DNA of 64,000 bases from Phycicoccus sp. Soil748 (GCF_001428025.1 NZ_LMSC01000002.1:31889-95888), one strand, 5' to 3'. Shown: positions 1 to 8,505, counted from the first letter of the stretch. Notes: generated from the sequence alone by a model not told the origin. Program-made: numbers and translations.

Positions 1-3000
1 CCGCCACCGCGACGTCCGCGCCCATGTAGAGCTGCGTCACGAGGTAGACCGAGCCGGGCGGGATGACCGCCGACTCGTCAGCGGCCGCCGTGGCGACCGA
101 TCCCGTGAGCTGGCACGAGCTGTCGAGGAAGTACAGGTCGAGGTCGTGCCCGACCGACGCGTCGGCGTCGCTCGTGCCCTTGACCGAGACCGAGTGCAGG
201 CCGTCGGAGAACCCGGCGGGGAACTTCGTCACCCAGCCGTCCACCCCCTGGCTGGCCGGCGGCATCGTGCACAGCGTGTTCATCTCCGTGCCCGTGACGC
301 CGAAGACGTTCTGCAGTCCGGTGGCATCACCGGCCGCCGGGTTCGGCGCCGTGATCGTGCCGGAGTCGGTGTAGGCCGGGTCCGGGGTGACCGTGCCGTT
401 CTGCACCACCGCCCCGGAGCCGAAGACCTCGATGTCGGCCACCTGGGCCTGGGTGGCGGTGTTGCCCTGGACCGAGTCGACGAAGAACCGGACGTAGGCG
501 GCCTTGACCGGCGTCGTGAGGTTGAAGGTCGTGAAGTTGAGGTCCGGCGCGGTGGGCCGCGGCGCGGCGTACGCGAATCCACCGGTGCGGGCCGTCGTCC
601 AGGTGACGCCGTCGGTCGAGGTCTGCACGGTGAAGTCCTTGAGCGCCGTGAACCGTGAGGCGTTCGTGGCCTTGAACGCGCTCACCCGCACGCTGCTCAC
701 CGTCGCGGGGGCGGCCAGCTTCACCGTCACCCGCTCGTCCGGGCCGTCGTTGTACGGCGTCGTGCCCGCCCTGGTCGCCCAGACGGAGGCGGCCGTGTCG
801 TCGAAGGCGAACTTCGCCGGGGCGCCGTCGTCCTGGCTGGAGGCGCTCACGATGGTGGCGCCGGCCGACGTCGACGCCAGGTTGGGGGCCAGCTTGACCG
901 TGCGGGCCGTGTTCTTCCCGGCGGTGACGGCGAAGCCGTCGATCGTCTGCACGCCGAAGCCGGGGGCCTGGATGGTCAGCGGGTAGGTGCCGGCCACGGC
1001 CGTGACCGTGAAGCCACCGGTGGCGCCGGTGCGGCCGAGCGGGGTGACCCGGGCCTCGAAGCGGCCGAGGATGATCCTGGCGCCCGGGACCGGCTTGCCG
1101 GTGGTGGCGTTGAGGACGGTGACGGCCGCGGTGCCGTTGCGGGCCGCCACGGGGTGGTCGAAGCCCGGCGTCGGGTCGGTGTCCTCACCGGTGACGGACT
1201 TCGCCGACGCGCCCGCACCACGCTTGGCGAAGACCGACCAGATGAGGTCGGTGTCGTCTCCGTGGAAACGGTCGAGGTCGGCCGACAGGATCCCGTCACG
1301 GGCGTCGAGGAACGACGGGTCCGGGGCGGTCAGCGGCATGCCGTCGGTGACGAGGCGGGCCGCGACGTCCGCGCCCTTCGCAGCGCCGTACCGGGCCACC
1401 AGGGCCTTGCGCAGGTCCCACAGCGTGGCCGTCCAGATCTCGCCGTCGGCGTGGACCTCGGGGCCGGTGAGGTCGTAGCCGATGTCGCCGAACGTCGTCG
1501 GGTTCTGGTCGTAGTCCCAGTTGCGGATGCCGCGGGTGGCGTTGCCGGTGACGTAGTCGCCCACGATCGGCTTCGACAGCAGCCCGGCGTTGAAGCCGTG
1601 GTTGAGGGCGTACCAGTCGGACCAGCCCTCACCCATGGAGCCCGCCTGCTGCGAGCCGAGGGCGCTGCCGCCGGCGACGTAACGCGTCGACAGGCCGTGG
1701 GTGTACTCGTGCTGGATGACGCTCATGTCGAACGAGCCGTCGCGGTACGGGCCCTCGAACGCGTCGTCGATCGGCTCCCACAGGAACATGCCGCTCCACG
1801 GCGGGATGCCGTCGTCCAGGGTGAGCATGTAGGCGTTGTCGCGTCCGGTGTAGGTCGGGTTGCCGCCCGAGGCGGCGCCGGCCTGGACGAGGCCGCGGAT
1901 CGCGTCGCCGCCCATGCCGCCGTTGGAGTCGTTGTCGAGCTGGAAGTTCCCGGCGGTCTCGGTGAACCCGAGCGCGTAGTACTCGTCGTGGATCCGGTTG
2001 TGCTGGAAGAACAGGTTGGTCGCGGCGGAGTTGAGGTCCTGGGCGTAGGACGGTGGCACCGTCTGGCCCTTCGTGGCCGCCCACTGGTTCGTGTAGGTGT
2101 AGCTGAAGCTCCCGGTCGGGGTGACGGGCCGGGGTGCGTTGTCCACCGGGCCGATGTAGTTGGACCAGTTGGCGTAGGTGTCGGCGTTGTTGCCGTAAGT
2201 GGTCACGCCCGTGCCGGCCAGGCCGGTCGGGTCGACCCAGCCCTTCGGCGACTGCGCGGTCGGCCCGAACGACTGCTGGCGCGGCGTGCCGCCCTTCGCG
2301 GCCCCGGGGTGGTTGTCGTAGACGGTGCCCTGCGGGTCCTCGGCGTGCTGGACCACGCTGGCGCGGTAGAGGACCCGGCCGGTGGTGCCGTCGACGATCG
2401 CCTCCCACGCCTCGGTGGGGCTCTTGATGAAGTAGACCTTGTAGGCGGCGACGCTGCCGGTCCTCGTGCCGAAGGTGACCTTCTTCGCGTACGACGGACC
2501 GCCGAAGGGGCCGCGCGCGAAGGTCGTGTAGCCGGCCTGGGTGCCGTCCGCCTGCGGGGTGAACGCGGTGCCGGGGGCCAGCGCGCCGGCGACCGCGAGG
2601 ACGGCGCCGGTCTCGCCGAGCACCCAGCCGCCCGTGAGCCCCGCGCCCGGCGTGGGGTCGCCCGCGTAGGACAGGACGCGGCCGTCCTGGGTGACGGCGA
2701 CGTTGAGCCGGCCGCCGCGCGCCGCCGGCACGCCCGCGACGGTCTGGACCAGGTCGACGACGTGCGTGCCCGTCCCCGGCAGGGTGTGGTCGCGCACGAG
2801 GGCGAGCCCGTCGACCTGGCTGGTGGAGAGGCCGAGCGCGGCGGCGTTCGCCCGCAGCCAACTGCGGGCGACGGTGACGGCCGCGCCGCTCGTCGGACCG
2901 GTCAGCGCCTGGGGGCCGCGCAGGGAGCGCAGCGTCCCGAAGCGCTCGTCCCACGTGGCGCGGGCGCGCTGGCCGCTGCGCCGCAGCAGCGCCGAGAGCG

Positions 3001-3229
3001 CGTCCTTCGCCGCGGCGGTGGGGACGACGGGCCGGTCCACCGCGCGCGTGTCGAGGGTCCTGGTCAGGGCGTCGACGGTGTCACCGAGGCCGGGGAGGAC
3101 CGTCGAGCCGGTGTCGGCCGCGGGGAGCCCGGCCGTGGCGCCGGCCGCTGAGGACAGGGGGAGCGCGGTGGCGGCCGCGGTCAGCAGGCACACCCCCACG
3201 GCGATCGAGTGCTTGCGAGACGACTTCAC
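1..3229 (-). CDS. Secreted M36 (fungalysin) family metallopeptidase, C-terminus cut by window edge
   Basis: Zinc metalloprotease acting outside the cell. The GTG start at 3229 follows an AGGAG box by six bases and opens a signal peptide: basic KSSRKH, a hydrophobic stretch, then small residues near 28. The N-terminal part to about residue 350 should be the FTP/PepSY-type propeptide of this family. The catalytic signature HEYTH lies at residues 507-511, and the third zinc ligand is E534 in EGWSDWYALN; both are typical of gluzincins. After the peptidase come a carboxypeptidase-regulatory-like Ig fold (about 695-775), an F5/8 type C-like sugar-binding domain (about 780-920) and a further beta-rich region that runs off position 1, so at least 1076 residues. 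Family assignment is firm; the substrate is unknown. It is monocistronic as far as seen, divergent from the bS22 gene. Confidence 0.9.
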   Translation of the reverse strand, partial: MKSSRKHSIAVGVCLLTAAATALPLSSAAGATAGLPAADTGSTVLPGLGDTVDALTRTLDTRAVDRPVVPTAAAKDALSALLRRSGQRARATWDERFGTLRSLRGPQALTGPTSGAAVTVARSWLRANAAALGLSTSQVDGLALVRDHTLPGTGTHVVDLVQTVAGVPAARGGRLNVAVTQDGRVLSYAGDPTPGAGLTGGWVLGETGAVLAVAGALAPGTAFTPQADGTQAGYTTFARGPFGGPSYAKKVTFGTRTGSVAAYKVYFIKSPTEAWEAIVDGTTGRVLYRASVVQHAEDPQGTVYDNHPGAAKGGTPRQQSFGPTAQSPKGWVDPTGLAGTGVTTYGNNADTYANWSNYIGPVDNAPRPVTPTGSFSYTYTNQWAATKGQTVPPSYAQDLNSAATNLFFQHNRIHDEYYALGFTETAGNFQLDNDSNGGMGGDAIRGLVQAGAASGGNPTYTGRDNAYMLTLDDGIPPWSGMFLWEPIDDAFEGPYRDGSFDMSVIQHEYTHGLSTRYVAGGSALGSQQAGSMGEGWSDWYALNHGFNAGLLSKPIVGDYVTGNATRGIRNWDYDQNPTTFGDIGYDLTGPEVHADGEIWTATLWDLRKALVARYGAAKGADVAARLVTDGMPLTAPDPSFLDARDGILSADLDRFHGDDTDLIWSVFAKRGAGASAKSVTGEDTDPTPGFDHPVAARNGTAAVTVLNATTGKPVPGARIILGRFEARVTPLGRTGATGGFTVTAVAGTYPLTIQAPGFGVQTIDGFAVTAGKNTARTVKLAPNLASTSAGATIVSASSQDDGAPAKFAFDDTAASVWATRAGTTPYNDGPDERVTVKLAAPATVSSVRVSAFKATNASRFTALKDFTVQTSTDGVTWTTARTGGFAYAAPRPTAPDLNFTTFNLTTPVKAAYVRFFVDSVQGNTATQAQVADIEVFGSGAVVQNGTVTPDPAYTDSGTITAPNPAAGDATGLQNVFGVTGTEMNTLCTMPPASQGVDGWVTKFPAGFSDGLHSVSVKGTSDADASVGHDLDLYFLDSSCQLTGSVATAAADESAVIPPGSVYLVTQLYMGADVAVA

Positions 3230-3254
3230 GAGATCTCCTGCTGACTGGCGGGTC

Positions 3255-3283
3255 CTCGTTGACCCGGTCGCCGTGTCAACGAG
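3255..3283. repeat. 9-bp inverted repeat upstream of the M36 protease
   Basis: Perfect arms CTCGTTGAC (3255-3263) and GTCAACGAG (3275-3283) are separated by 11 bases. They lie 26-54 bases upstream of the protease start. On the minus strand one arm contains TTGACA, a consensus -35 hexamer, although no convincing -10 follows at the right distance. The repeat could be an operator or a 5'-leader hairpin; there is no direct evidence for either. Confidence 0.4.
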
Positions 3284-3372
3284 ACCTCCTGAGCGCGGGT
3301 TACACGGCGACCGTGGCGGAGTGCCGACGCCGCCGCGTCGGGTTGCCGCCACCACGCAGGCGTGGACCGGGT

Positions 3373-3402
3373 TTGGGGTGCAGCGCGCCGGGCCGCTAGA
3401 GT
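3373..3402 (+). promoter_or_regulatory. Candidate promoter of the bS22 gene
   Basis: A -10-like TAGAGT (3397-3402) sits 18 bases after a weak -35-like TTGGGG (3373-3378). Transcription would start near 3409 and give a leader of about 70 bases before the ATG at 3477. The -10 fits actinobacterial sigma-70 promoters; the -35 is poor, so this is tentative. Confidence 0.35.
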
Positions 3403-3476
3403 GACCAGCACTGTTCGGCGTGGTGCGTTGGTTCGTTGCCCCGTCCGGCAACACGACCACGACCTCAAGGACACTC

Positions 3477-3575
3477 ATGGGCTCTGTCATCAAGAAGCGC
3501 CGCAAGCGGATGGCGAAGAAGAAGCACCGCAAGCTTCTGCGCAAGACGCGCCACCAGCGTCGCAACAAGAAGTGA
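3477..3575 (+). CDS. AURKAIP1/COX24-type mini ribosomal protein (bS22 family), 32 aa
   Basis: Thirty-two residues, more than half of them Lys, Arg or His. It begins MGSVIKKRRKRM and ends in QRRNKK. This matches the 32-33 residue actinobacterial AURKAIP1/COX24 proteins, seen in mycobacterial ribosomes as a small-subunit protein (bS22) near the decoding region. The start is supported by AAGGA six bases upstream. The gene has its own candidate promoter and is closed by an intrinsic terminator whose stem starts at the stop codon, so it is probably a single, highly expressed unit. In mycobacteria the same mini-gene precedes an epimerase and an acyltransferase, as here. Confidence 0.9.
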   Translation: MGSVIKKRRKRMAKKKHRKLLRKTRHQRRNKK

Positions 3576-3607
3576 TGAAAGGCCCCCGCCTCGCGGGGGC
3601 CTTTCAT
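3575..3607 (+). terminator. Intrinsic terminator overlapping the bS22 stop codon
   Basis: Perfect 15-bp stem (3575-3589 with 3593-3607) around a three-base loop. The first base of the stem is the last base of the TGA stop. The arms carry a GC-rich core flanked by AAA/TTT, so it can act as a rho-independent terminator. Confidence 0.85.
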
Positions 3608-3636
3608 CTGTCCGGGCGGATGGCCCGACCCGCCCG

Positions 3637-3664
3637 CGCGGACGTGGGCAAGCCCACGTCCGCG
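3637..3664. terminator. Second perfect hairpin downstream of bS22
   Basis: Perfect 13-bp inverted repeat (3637-3649 with 3652-3664) with a two-base AA loop, 30 bases after the first hairpin. It has no U-tract. It may back up termination or protect the 3' end of the bS22 message. Confidence 0.5.
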
Positions 3665-3764
3665 ACCTCGTCCACGACGGGGACTGGGCCTTCGGGGACC
3701 CGGCGTCGCTGGGTAGGGTGGCAGCGGTCGCGATGTCCGTGACCGACGGACCAGGGGAGGTGCT

Positions 3765-4823
3765 GTGGCAGAGGTCGTCCTCGTGACCGGCGTCTCCCGC
3801 TACCTCGGCGGGAAGTTCGCCCGCCAGCTCACCGCGGACCCGTCCGTCGAGCGCGTCATCGGCGTCGACGTCATCCCGCCGCCGCACGACATCGGCCGGG
3901 CCGAGTTCGTCCGGGCCGACATCCGCAACCCCATGATCGGCAAGATCATCGCGCAGGCCGAGGTCGACACCGTCGTTCACATGAACGTCATCGCGACGCC
4001 GACCCATGCCGGCGGACGGACCTCCCAGAAGGAGATCAACGTCATCGGCACGATGCAGCTCCTCGCTGCGTGCCAGAAGGCGCCGAGCATCCGCCGCCTC
4101 GTGGTGAAGTCCTCCGCCGCCGTCTACGGCTCGAGCCCGCGCGACCCCGCGATGTTCACCGAGGACATGGGCCCGAAAGCGTTGCCCCGCGCCGGTTTCG
4201 GCAAGGACTCGGTGGAGGTCGAGGGCTACGTCCGCGGGTTCTCCCGGCGCCGCCCCGACGTCGAGATCTCGATGCTCCGCTTCGCCAACATCATCGGCCC
4301 GGGCATCCGGACCTCCCTGACCGACTACTTCGCGCTGCCCGTCGTGCCGGTACCGCTCGGCTATGACGCCCGCCTGCAGTTCGTCCACGAGTCCGACGCC
4401 GTCGGGGCCCTGCTCCTCGCGACGACCGGGCCGTCCAGCGGGATCACCAACATCGCGGGCGACGGCGTCATCACGGTCACCCAGGCCGCCGGCATGGCCG
4501 GGCGGCCGGTGCTGCCGGTCCCGATGCCGGCAGCCGGGCTCTTCGGGCTCGTCGTCAAGCGCTCCGGCCTCGCCGACTTCAGCAGCGACCAGATCCAGTT
4601 CCTCGCCTACGGCCGCGGCCTCGACACCCGCCGGATGCGCGAGGTGCTCGGCTTCGAGCCGGTCTACACGACGCGAGCCGCGTTCCAGGACTACGCCCGT
4701 GGCATCGGCGCCGCCGTGCCCGGCGGGGCAGCCATCGGGTCAGCGGTGTCCGGCGTGGCCGGGGTGGCCGGGTCCGCGGCCCAAGCGCTCAGCCACGTCT
4801 GGCCCGCAGGGAGGAACGACTGA
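3765..4823 (+). CDS. NAD-dependent epimerase/dehydratase (extended SDR)
   Basis: 352 residues. The Rossmann dinucleotide motif opens the protein (VLVTGVSRYLGGKFA, residues 5-19), followed by the acidic end of beta 2 (GVDVIPP, about 34). The SDR active site is atypical: the region after VVKSSAAVYGSS (about 115-125) has no clear YxxxK further on, so it may bind NAD without classical epimerase chemistry. The GTG start follows GGGGAGG. The stop overlaps the ATG of the acyltransferase (TGATG), so the two are translated together. The mycobacterial neighbour in this position is annotated galE2-like. Substrate unknown; a role with the acyltransferase in envelope lipid metabolism is inferred from coupling only. 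Confidence 0.85.
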   Translation: MAEVVLVTGVSRYLGGKFARQLTADPSVERVIGVDVIPPPHDIGRAEFVRADIRNPMIGKIIAQAEVDTVVHMNVIATPTHAGGRTSQKEINVIGTMQLLAACQKAPSIRRLVVKSSAAVYGSSPRDPAMFTEDMGPKALPRAGFGKDSVEVEGYVRGFSRRRPDVEISMLRFANIIGPGIRTSLTDYFALPVVPVPLGYDARLQFVHESDAVGALLLATTGPSSGITNIAGDGVITVTQAAGMAGRPVLPVPMPAAGLFGLVVKRSGLADFSSDQIQFLAYGRGLDTRRMREVLGFEPVYTTRAAFQDYARGIGAAVPGGAAIGSAVSGVAGVAGSAAQALSHVWPAGRND

Positions 4824-5050
4824 TGGCGACCACCACAAAGGCCGCGACCACGAAGGCTGGCACCACCAAGGCTGCGACGGCGAAGAAGTCCGCGACGACG
4901 GCCACTGCCGCGACCAAGGCCGCCGGGCCGGGCGCCACCGCGAAGAAGGCGGCGACCACGAAGGCCGCAGCCAAGAAGACCACGGCGAAGAAGGCTGCCC
5001 CCACTGGCGCCACCACGACACCCACCACCAAGGCGAGGGCGCCGCGTCGG
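4823..5050 (+). repeat. Degenerate Lys/Ala/Thr codon repeats at the 5' end of the acyltransferase gene
   Basis: Units resembling ACCACCAAGGCT or GCGAAGAAG recur through the first 75 codons. They encode TTKA, AAKK and similar short blocks, like the tails of histone H1-like or actinobacterial HU proteins. The region is in frame and within the gene. Confidence 0.7.
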
Positions 5051-6364
5051 GGCGCCCTCGCCGCCGGTGCCGCCCGCGCGTCCGGCGAGCGCGCCAAGCG
5101 GCGCAGCACCCCGCTGCTCGCGGCGACGACCGCGGCAACGACCGCGCCCACGATGACGGACAGCTCCGCCCCGGCCGGTCCGCGGGAGACGATCCCCGTC
5201 GTCCCGCCGGAGGCTGCAGCGGTGACCACCGGGAGCAGCAAGCACCGTCCGCGCCCCCGTCCGGCCGCCAAGGCCGTTCCCAGCCGCAAGGCGGTCGCGC
5301 GGTCCGGCGCCCGCACCGCCCGCCCGGCCTCGACGCGCACCAGCGGTGCGGCGGCGACCAGGCCGGCCCGCGCCCTCAAGGCGGTGCCCGACGACGCGCC
5401 GGTGCTGGCCGCCGTACCCACGCCCGAGGCCACGACCCGCACCGTCGCGCCCGGCGTCGAGGAGCTCCTGTCGGCAGGCATCGCGGCCGTCCGCGCAGCC
5501 GCCCAGGCGGCCGGCATCTCCGCCGAGGACGTCGAGCGCCACCTCGCCTCGATGCTGTCCTACGTGCGGCGCCGGCTGACCGGCGACTACTCGGTCGACG
5601 AGTTCGGCTTCGACGAGGACTTCACCCGGCACTTCTACCTGCCGGTGCTGCGACCGCTCTACCGCTCGTGGTTCCGGGTCGAGGTGCGCGGCATCGAGAA
5701 CATCCCCGCGACCGGTGGTGGCCTGGTCGTCGCCAACCACTCAGGCACCATCGCGATGGACTCGCTGATGACCCAGGTCGCCGTCCACGACGAGCACCCC
5801 GCGCACCGGCACCTGCGCATGCTGGGGGCCGACCTGGTGTTCCAGACCCCGGTCGTCGGCCAGATCGCCCGCAAGTCCGGGTCGACCCTGGCGGCGAACC
5901 CCGACGCCGAGCGGCTGCTGTCCAACGGCGAGCTGTGCGGCGTGTGGCCGGAGGGCTTCAAGGGCGTCGGCAAGCCGTTCAGCGAGCGCTACAAGCTGCA
6001 GCGCTTCGGCCGTGGAGGGTTCGTCTCGGCGGCGCTGCGGACCGGGGCGCCGATCATCCCCTGCTCGATCGTGGGAGCCGAGGAGATCTACCCGATCATC
6101 GGCAACATGAAGGCGGTCGCCCGGCTGCTCGGGGCGCCGTACGCCCCCATCACCCCCACCTGGCCGCTGCTCGGGCCGCTGGGGCTGGTGCCGCTGCCGA
6201 GCAAGTGGATCATCGAGTTCGGGTCACCGGTGGAGACCGCCGACCTCGGACCGGCCGCCGCGGACGACCCGATGTTGGTCTTCGACCTGACCGACCAGGT
6301 CCGCGAGACCATCCAGCAGACGCTCTACTCGCTGCTCATGCAGCGGCGCTCGGTCTTCTTCTGA
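4823..6364 (+). CDS. PlsC-type lysophospholipid/glycerol acyltransferase with a long Lys/Ala-rich N-terminal tail
   Basis: 513 residues. Residues 1-75 are Lys/Ala/Thr repeats. Residues 75-215 are basic and disordered (Arg/Pro/Ala). The acyltransferase domain spans about 280-500, with the catalytic block VVANHSGTIAMDS near 303. The His and Asp are six residues apart, as in the MGAT-like branch rather than the classic HX4D. The substrate block is LWPEGFKGV-like (about 373) and a proline motif GAPIIPCSIVGAEE follows. Likely acylates a glycerolipid at the inner membrane face. The start has GGAGG eight bases upstream and overlaps the epimerase stop. The tail is unusual for the enzyme family and could bind DNA, polyphosphate or anionic lipid; that is inference. 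Confidence 0.85.
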   Translation: MATTTKAATTKAGTTKAATAKKSATTATAATKAAGPGATAKKAATTKAAAKKTTAKKAAPTGATTTPTTKARAPRRGALAAGAARASGERAKRRSTPLLAATTAATTAPTMTDSSAPAGPRETIPVVPPEAAAVTTGSSKHRPRPRPAAKAVPSRKAVARSGARTARPASTRTSGAAATRPARALKAVPDDAPVLAAVPTPEATTRTVAPGVEELLSAGIAAVRAAAQAAGISAEDVERHLASMLSYVRRRLTGDYSVDEFGFDEDFTRHFYLPVLRPLYRSWFRVEVRGIENIPATGGGLVVANHSGTIAMDSLMTQVAVHDEHPAHRHLRMLGADLVFQTPVVGQIARKSGSTLAANPDAERLLSNGELCGVWPEGFKGVGKPFSERYKLQRFGRGGFVSAALRTGAPIIPCSIVGAEEIYPIIGNMKAVARLLGAPYAPITPTWPLLGPLGLVPLPSKWIIEFGSPVETADLGPAAADDPMLVFDLTDQVRETIQQTLYSLLMQRRSVFF

Positions 6365-6373
6365 CCGGCCTCT

Positions 6374-6395
6374 CCTGACCGACCCGCGGGTCAGG
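6374..6395. terminator. Weak hairpin between convergent acyltransferase and DUF5667 genes
   Basis: CCTGACC (6374-6380) pairs with GGTCAGG (6389-6395) around an 8-base loop. The right arm includes the stop codon of the minus-strand DUF5667 gene. It is short and without a clear U-tract, so the terminator role is uncertain. Confidence 0.35.
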
Positions 6396-7575
6396 GGATG
6401 GAGAGGGTCACGCCGGGCAGCGTCACCGGGCCCAGCGTCGTACCCGGCACGGTCGCCGTGACGCCGCCGGTGCCGACCGTCGCCGACGGCAGCGGCACCG
6501 TGACGGTGGCCGAGGGGAGGGGCAGGGTGGCGCTGAGGGTCGGCAGGTTGACCGTGGCGCCGCCGGTCGACAGGGTCGCGCCGCTGCCCCCACCGCCGAC
6601 GACGACTCCACCGGTCCCGCCCGAGACGCTGGGGGAAGGCACCCCGCCGGCACCGCTGGTGACCGGGGCGCCCGGCACGGTGACCGTCACGCCGCTGCGT
6701 GTGGGGGCGGTGGTTGACGCCGCCGCGGACGCGGTGCTGGACGTGGCGAGCGAGCTCGGCAGCGACGACGGCCCGAGCCCGGAGGTCAGCGCCTCGCCGC
6801 AGCTGTTGCAGGCCGCGATGCGCCGAGCGGTCGCGACCTGGGTCTGGCGCAGCAGCGCCTCGAGCCGGCCCACCTCGGGCAGGGAGGCCGCGGGTACCTC
6901 GGTGCGCAGGGCGTCGACCTGGGGCAGGGCGCGGGCGGTGAAGTCGCGCATGGCCAGCAGCGCCTGCGGGTTGCGGGTCTCGGACCAGGCCCGGTCGAGG
7001 GAGCGCTGCCCGCCGGTGACGGAGGTGATGGCCGCCTCGAGCGCGGTGTCGATGTCGCCGGAGTCGGGTGTGGGGCGGTCGGCGAGGGCGCGGGCGTCGG
7101 AGATGTGCTCCTGCGCCTGGTCGAGCTGGGTGCGGCCGCGGTCGAGGTCGCTGTCGGCCAGGCGGACGGCGACCCCGTCGAGCCAGCCCTTGACCGGGTA
7201 CAGGGTGTCCCCGGGGACGGTGCCGCGGGACACGAGCCCCACCACCCCGCCGACGAGGAGGGCCGAGGCGGTCGCGCCGGCGACCATGCGCGGCAGGCCG
7301 CGGCCGACGACCAGCACGGCGGGGGCCGGGCGTGTGGCGGACCGGGCCGCCGCGGCGCCGCGGGCCGAGGGTGACGGGGTGGGCAGGCTGGCGGCCTCGG
7401 TGGCCAGGCGCTCGCGCAGGGTGGCGACGAACACCGCGTCGGGGCCGGGACCCAGCGACGCCACGGAGGCGAGCCGGCGACTGGTCTCGAGCAGGCGCTG
7501 GAGCTCGTCGTCGGTGAAGCGTTCTCCCTCCAGGGCGCGCTGGAACCGATCGGCGGAGCGGTTGATCAGTGGCAT
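6391..7575 (-). CDS. DUF5667 membrane protein, RsbN-like putative anti-sigma factor
   Basis: 394 residues. Residues 1-66 form a short helical cytoplasmic segment (RFTDDELQRLLE, about 19-30), the expected sigma-binding part. One membrane helix lies at about 97-116. Beyond it comes the DUF5667 signature PGDTLYPVK (121-129), a helical extracytoplasmic domain to about 255, a CxxC pair (CNSC, near 257), and a Ser/Thr/Gly/Val-rich low-complexity tail to the end. It starts 108 bases after the BldN-like sigma gene, preceded by a strong GGGAGG. In Streptomyces the gene directly after bldN encodes RsbN, the anti-sigma factor of BldN. Topology and position suggest the same job here; binding is not shown by sequence. 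Confidence 0.75.
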   Translation of the reverse strand: MPLINRSADRFQRALEGERFTDDELQRLLETSRRLASVASLGPGPDAVFVATLRERLATEAASLPTPSPSARGAAAARSATRPAPAVLVVGRGLPRMVAGATASALLVGGVVGLVSRGTVPGDTLYPVKGWLDGVAVRLADSDLDRGRTQLDQAQEHISDARALADRPTPDSGDIDTALEAAITSVTGGQRSLDRAWSETRNPQALLAMRDFTARALPQVDALRTEVPAASLPEVGRLEALLRQTQVATARRIAACNSCGEALTSGLGPSSLPSSLATSSTASAAASTTAPTRSGVTVTVPGAPVTSGAGGVPSPSVSGGTGGVVVGGGGSGATLSTGGATVNLPTLSATLPLPSATVTVPLPSATVGTGGVTATVPGTTLGPVTLPGVTLSIP

Positions 7576-7683
7576 GCCGACACCTCCCTCCCCAGCTCGG
7601 TCGCGGTCTGTCGCGCTGAGAACGACCCGGGTGCGCAGAAGTTACGCGCCGCGCCGTAGCGAAATTCCCGGGACGGGTGACGC

Positions 7684-8505
7684 CTAGAGGTCGGCATCGG
7701 CCAGCTCCCGGTGCAGGGCGCGGACGGCGCGCAGCTGGAGCTGCTTGACGGCACCCTCGGACTTGCCGAGGACCTTGGCGGTCTCGGCCAGGGTCAGCCC
7801 CTGCAGGAACCGCAGGACGACGCACTCGGCCTGCTCGGGCTTGAGGTTCTTCACCGCCGTCAGCAACCGCTCGTCGCGCAGCCGCTCGAGCACCTCGTGG
7901 TCGGGGGCTGCCTCCACCCGGGTGTCGGCGTCGAGCATGTCGGCCGTCGTGACCTCCATGCGGAAACGCGCCGACTTGGCGTTGTCGGTGATCAGGTTGC
8001 GCGCGATGGTGATGAACCAGGCGGCGATGTCCCGGCCCTGCCACGAGAAGGAGTCCATGCGTCGCAGGGCGCGCAGGAACGTCTCGGAGGTGAGGTCCTC
8101 CGCGAGCTGCTGGCTGCCGACGCGCACGTAGACGTAGCGGTAGACCACGTCGACGTAGCGCTCGTAGAGCATCCCGAACGCCTCGGAGTCACCGCGCTGG
8201 GCGAGGTCGACGAGGGCGGAGATGCGGACGAAGTCCTGCGGGGCCTCGCCGGGGGCGAACCCGGCACGCGCGGCACGGCCACCGTCGGCGTCACCCGGCC
8301 CCGAGCCGCCGCTCGAGCCCCGGCCGGAGCCGTCGAGGGTCCCGGCGTCGCCGGCGATGCTGAGGACGAGGCGCAGCGAGTCGAGGAACTGCGCTGTCGC
8401 GGCGCCCATGCCGTGGCCTGCCGTGACGGTCACCGGCTGCGACAGCCGGATCAGGGCGTCACTGAGCCCCGCGAACGGCTTCGCGGCACGACGACGTGGG
8501 CGCAT
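7684..8505 (-). CDS. BldN-like ECF RNA polymerase sigma factor with N-terminal pro-like extension
   Basis: 273 residues. Region sigma-2 (about 95-180) includes FGMLYERYVDVVYRYVYVRV and the core-binding AEDLTSETFLRAL. Region sigma-4 (about 208-270) includes the helix-turn-helix LTLAETAKVLGKSEGAVK. Residues 1-90 precede the sigma domains and contain a Gly/Ser-rich linker (58-70). This length is close to the pro-sequence removed from Streptomyces BldN. The gene order sigma / DUF5667 next to glutaredoxin-rex-hemACDB matches the Streptomyces bldN neighbourhood as I recall it. The ATG at 8505 has AGGAGG 12 bases upstream, a long spacing; M33 is an alternative start. Target genes are unknown. Confidence 0.85.
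   Translation of the reverse strand: MRPRRRAAKPFAGLSDALIRLSQPVTVTAGHGMGAATAQFLDSLRLVLSIAGDAGTLDGSGRGSSGGSGPGDADGGRAARAGFAPGEAPQDFVRISALVDLAQRGDSEAFGMLYERYVDVVYRYVYVRVGSQQLAEDLTSETFLRALRRMDSFSWQGRDIAAWFITIARNLITDNAKSARFRMEVTTADMLDADTRVEAAPDHEVLERLRDERLLTAVKNLKPEQAECVVLRFLQGLTLAETAKVLGKSEGAVKQLQLRAVRALHRELADADL

Noticed and set aside
1154-3151. 665-codon plus-strand open frame opposite the protease
   Set aside because: Arg/Gly/Val-rich translation with no domain; it mirrors the M36 gene, whose minus-strand frame has HEYTH and a signal peptide.
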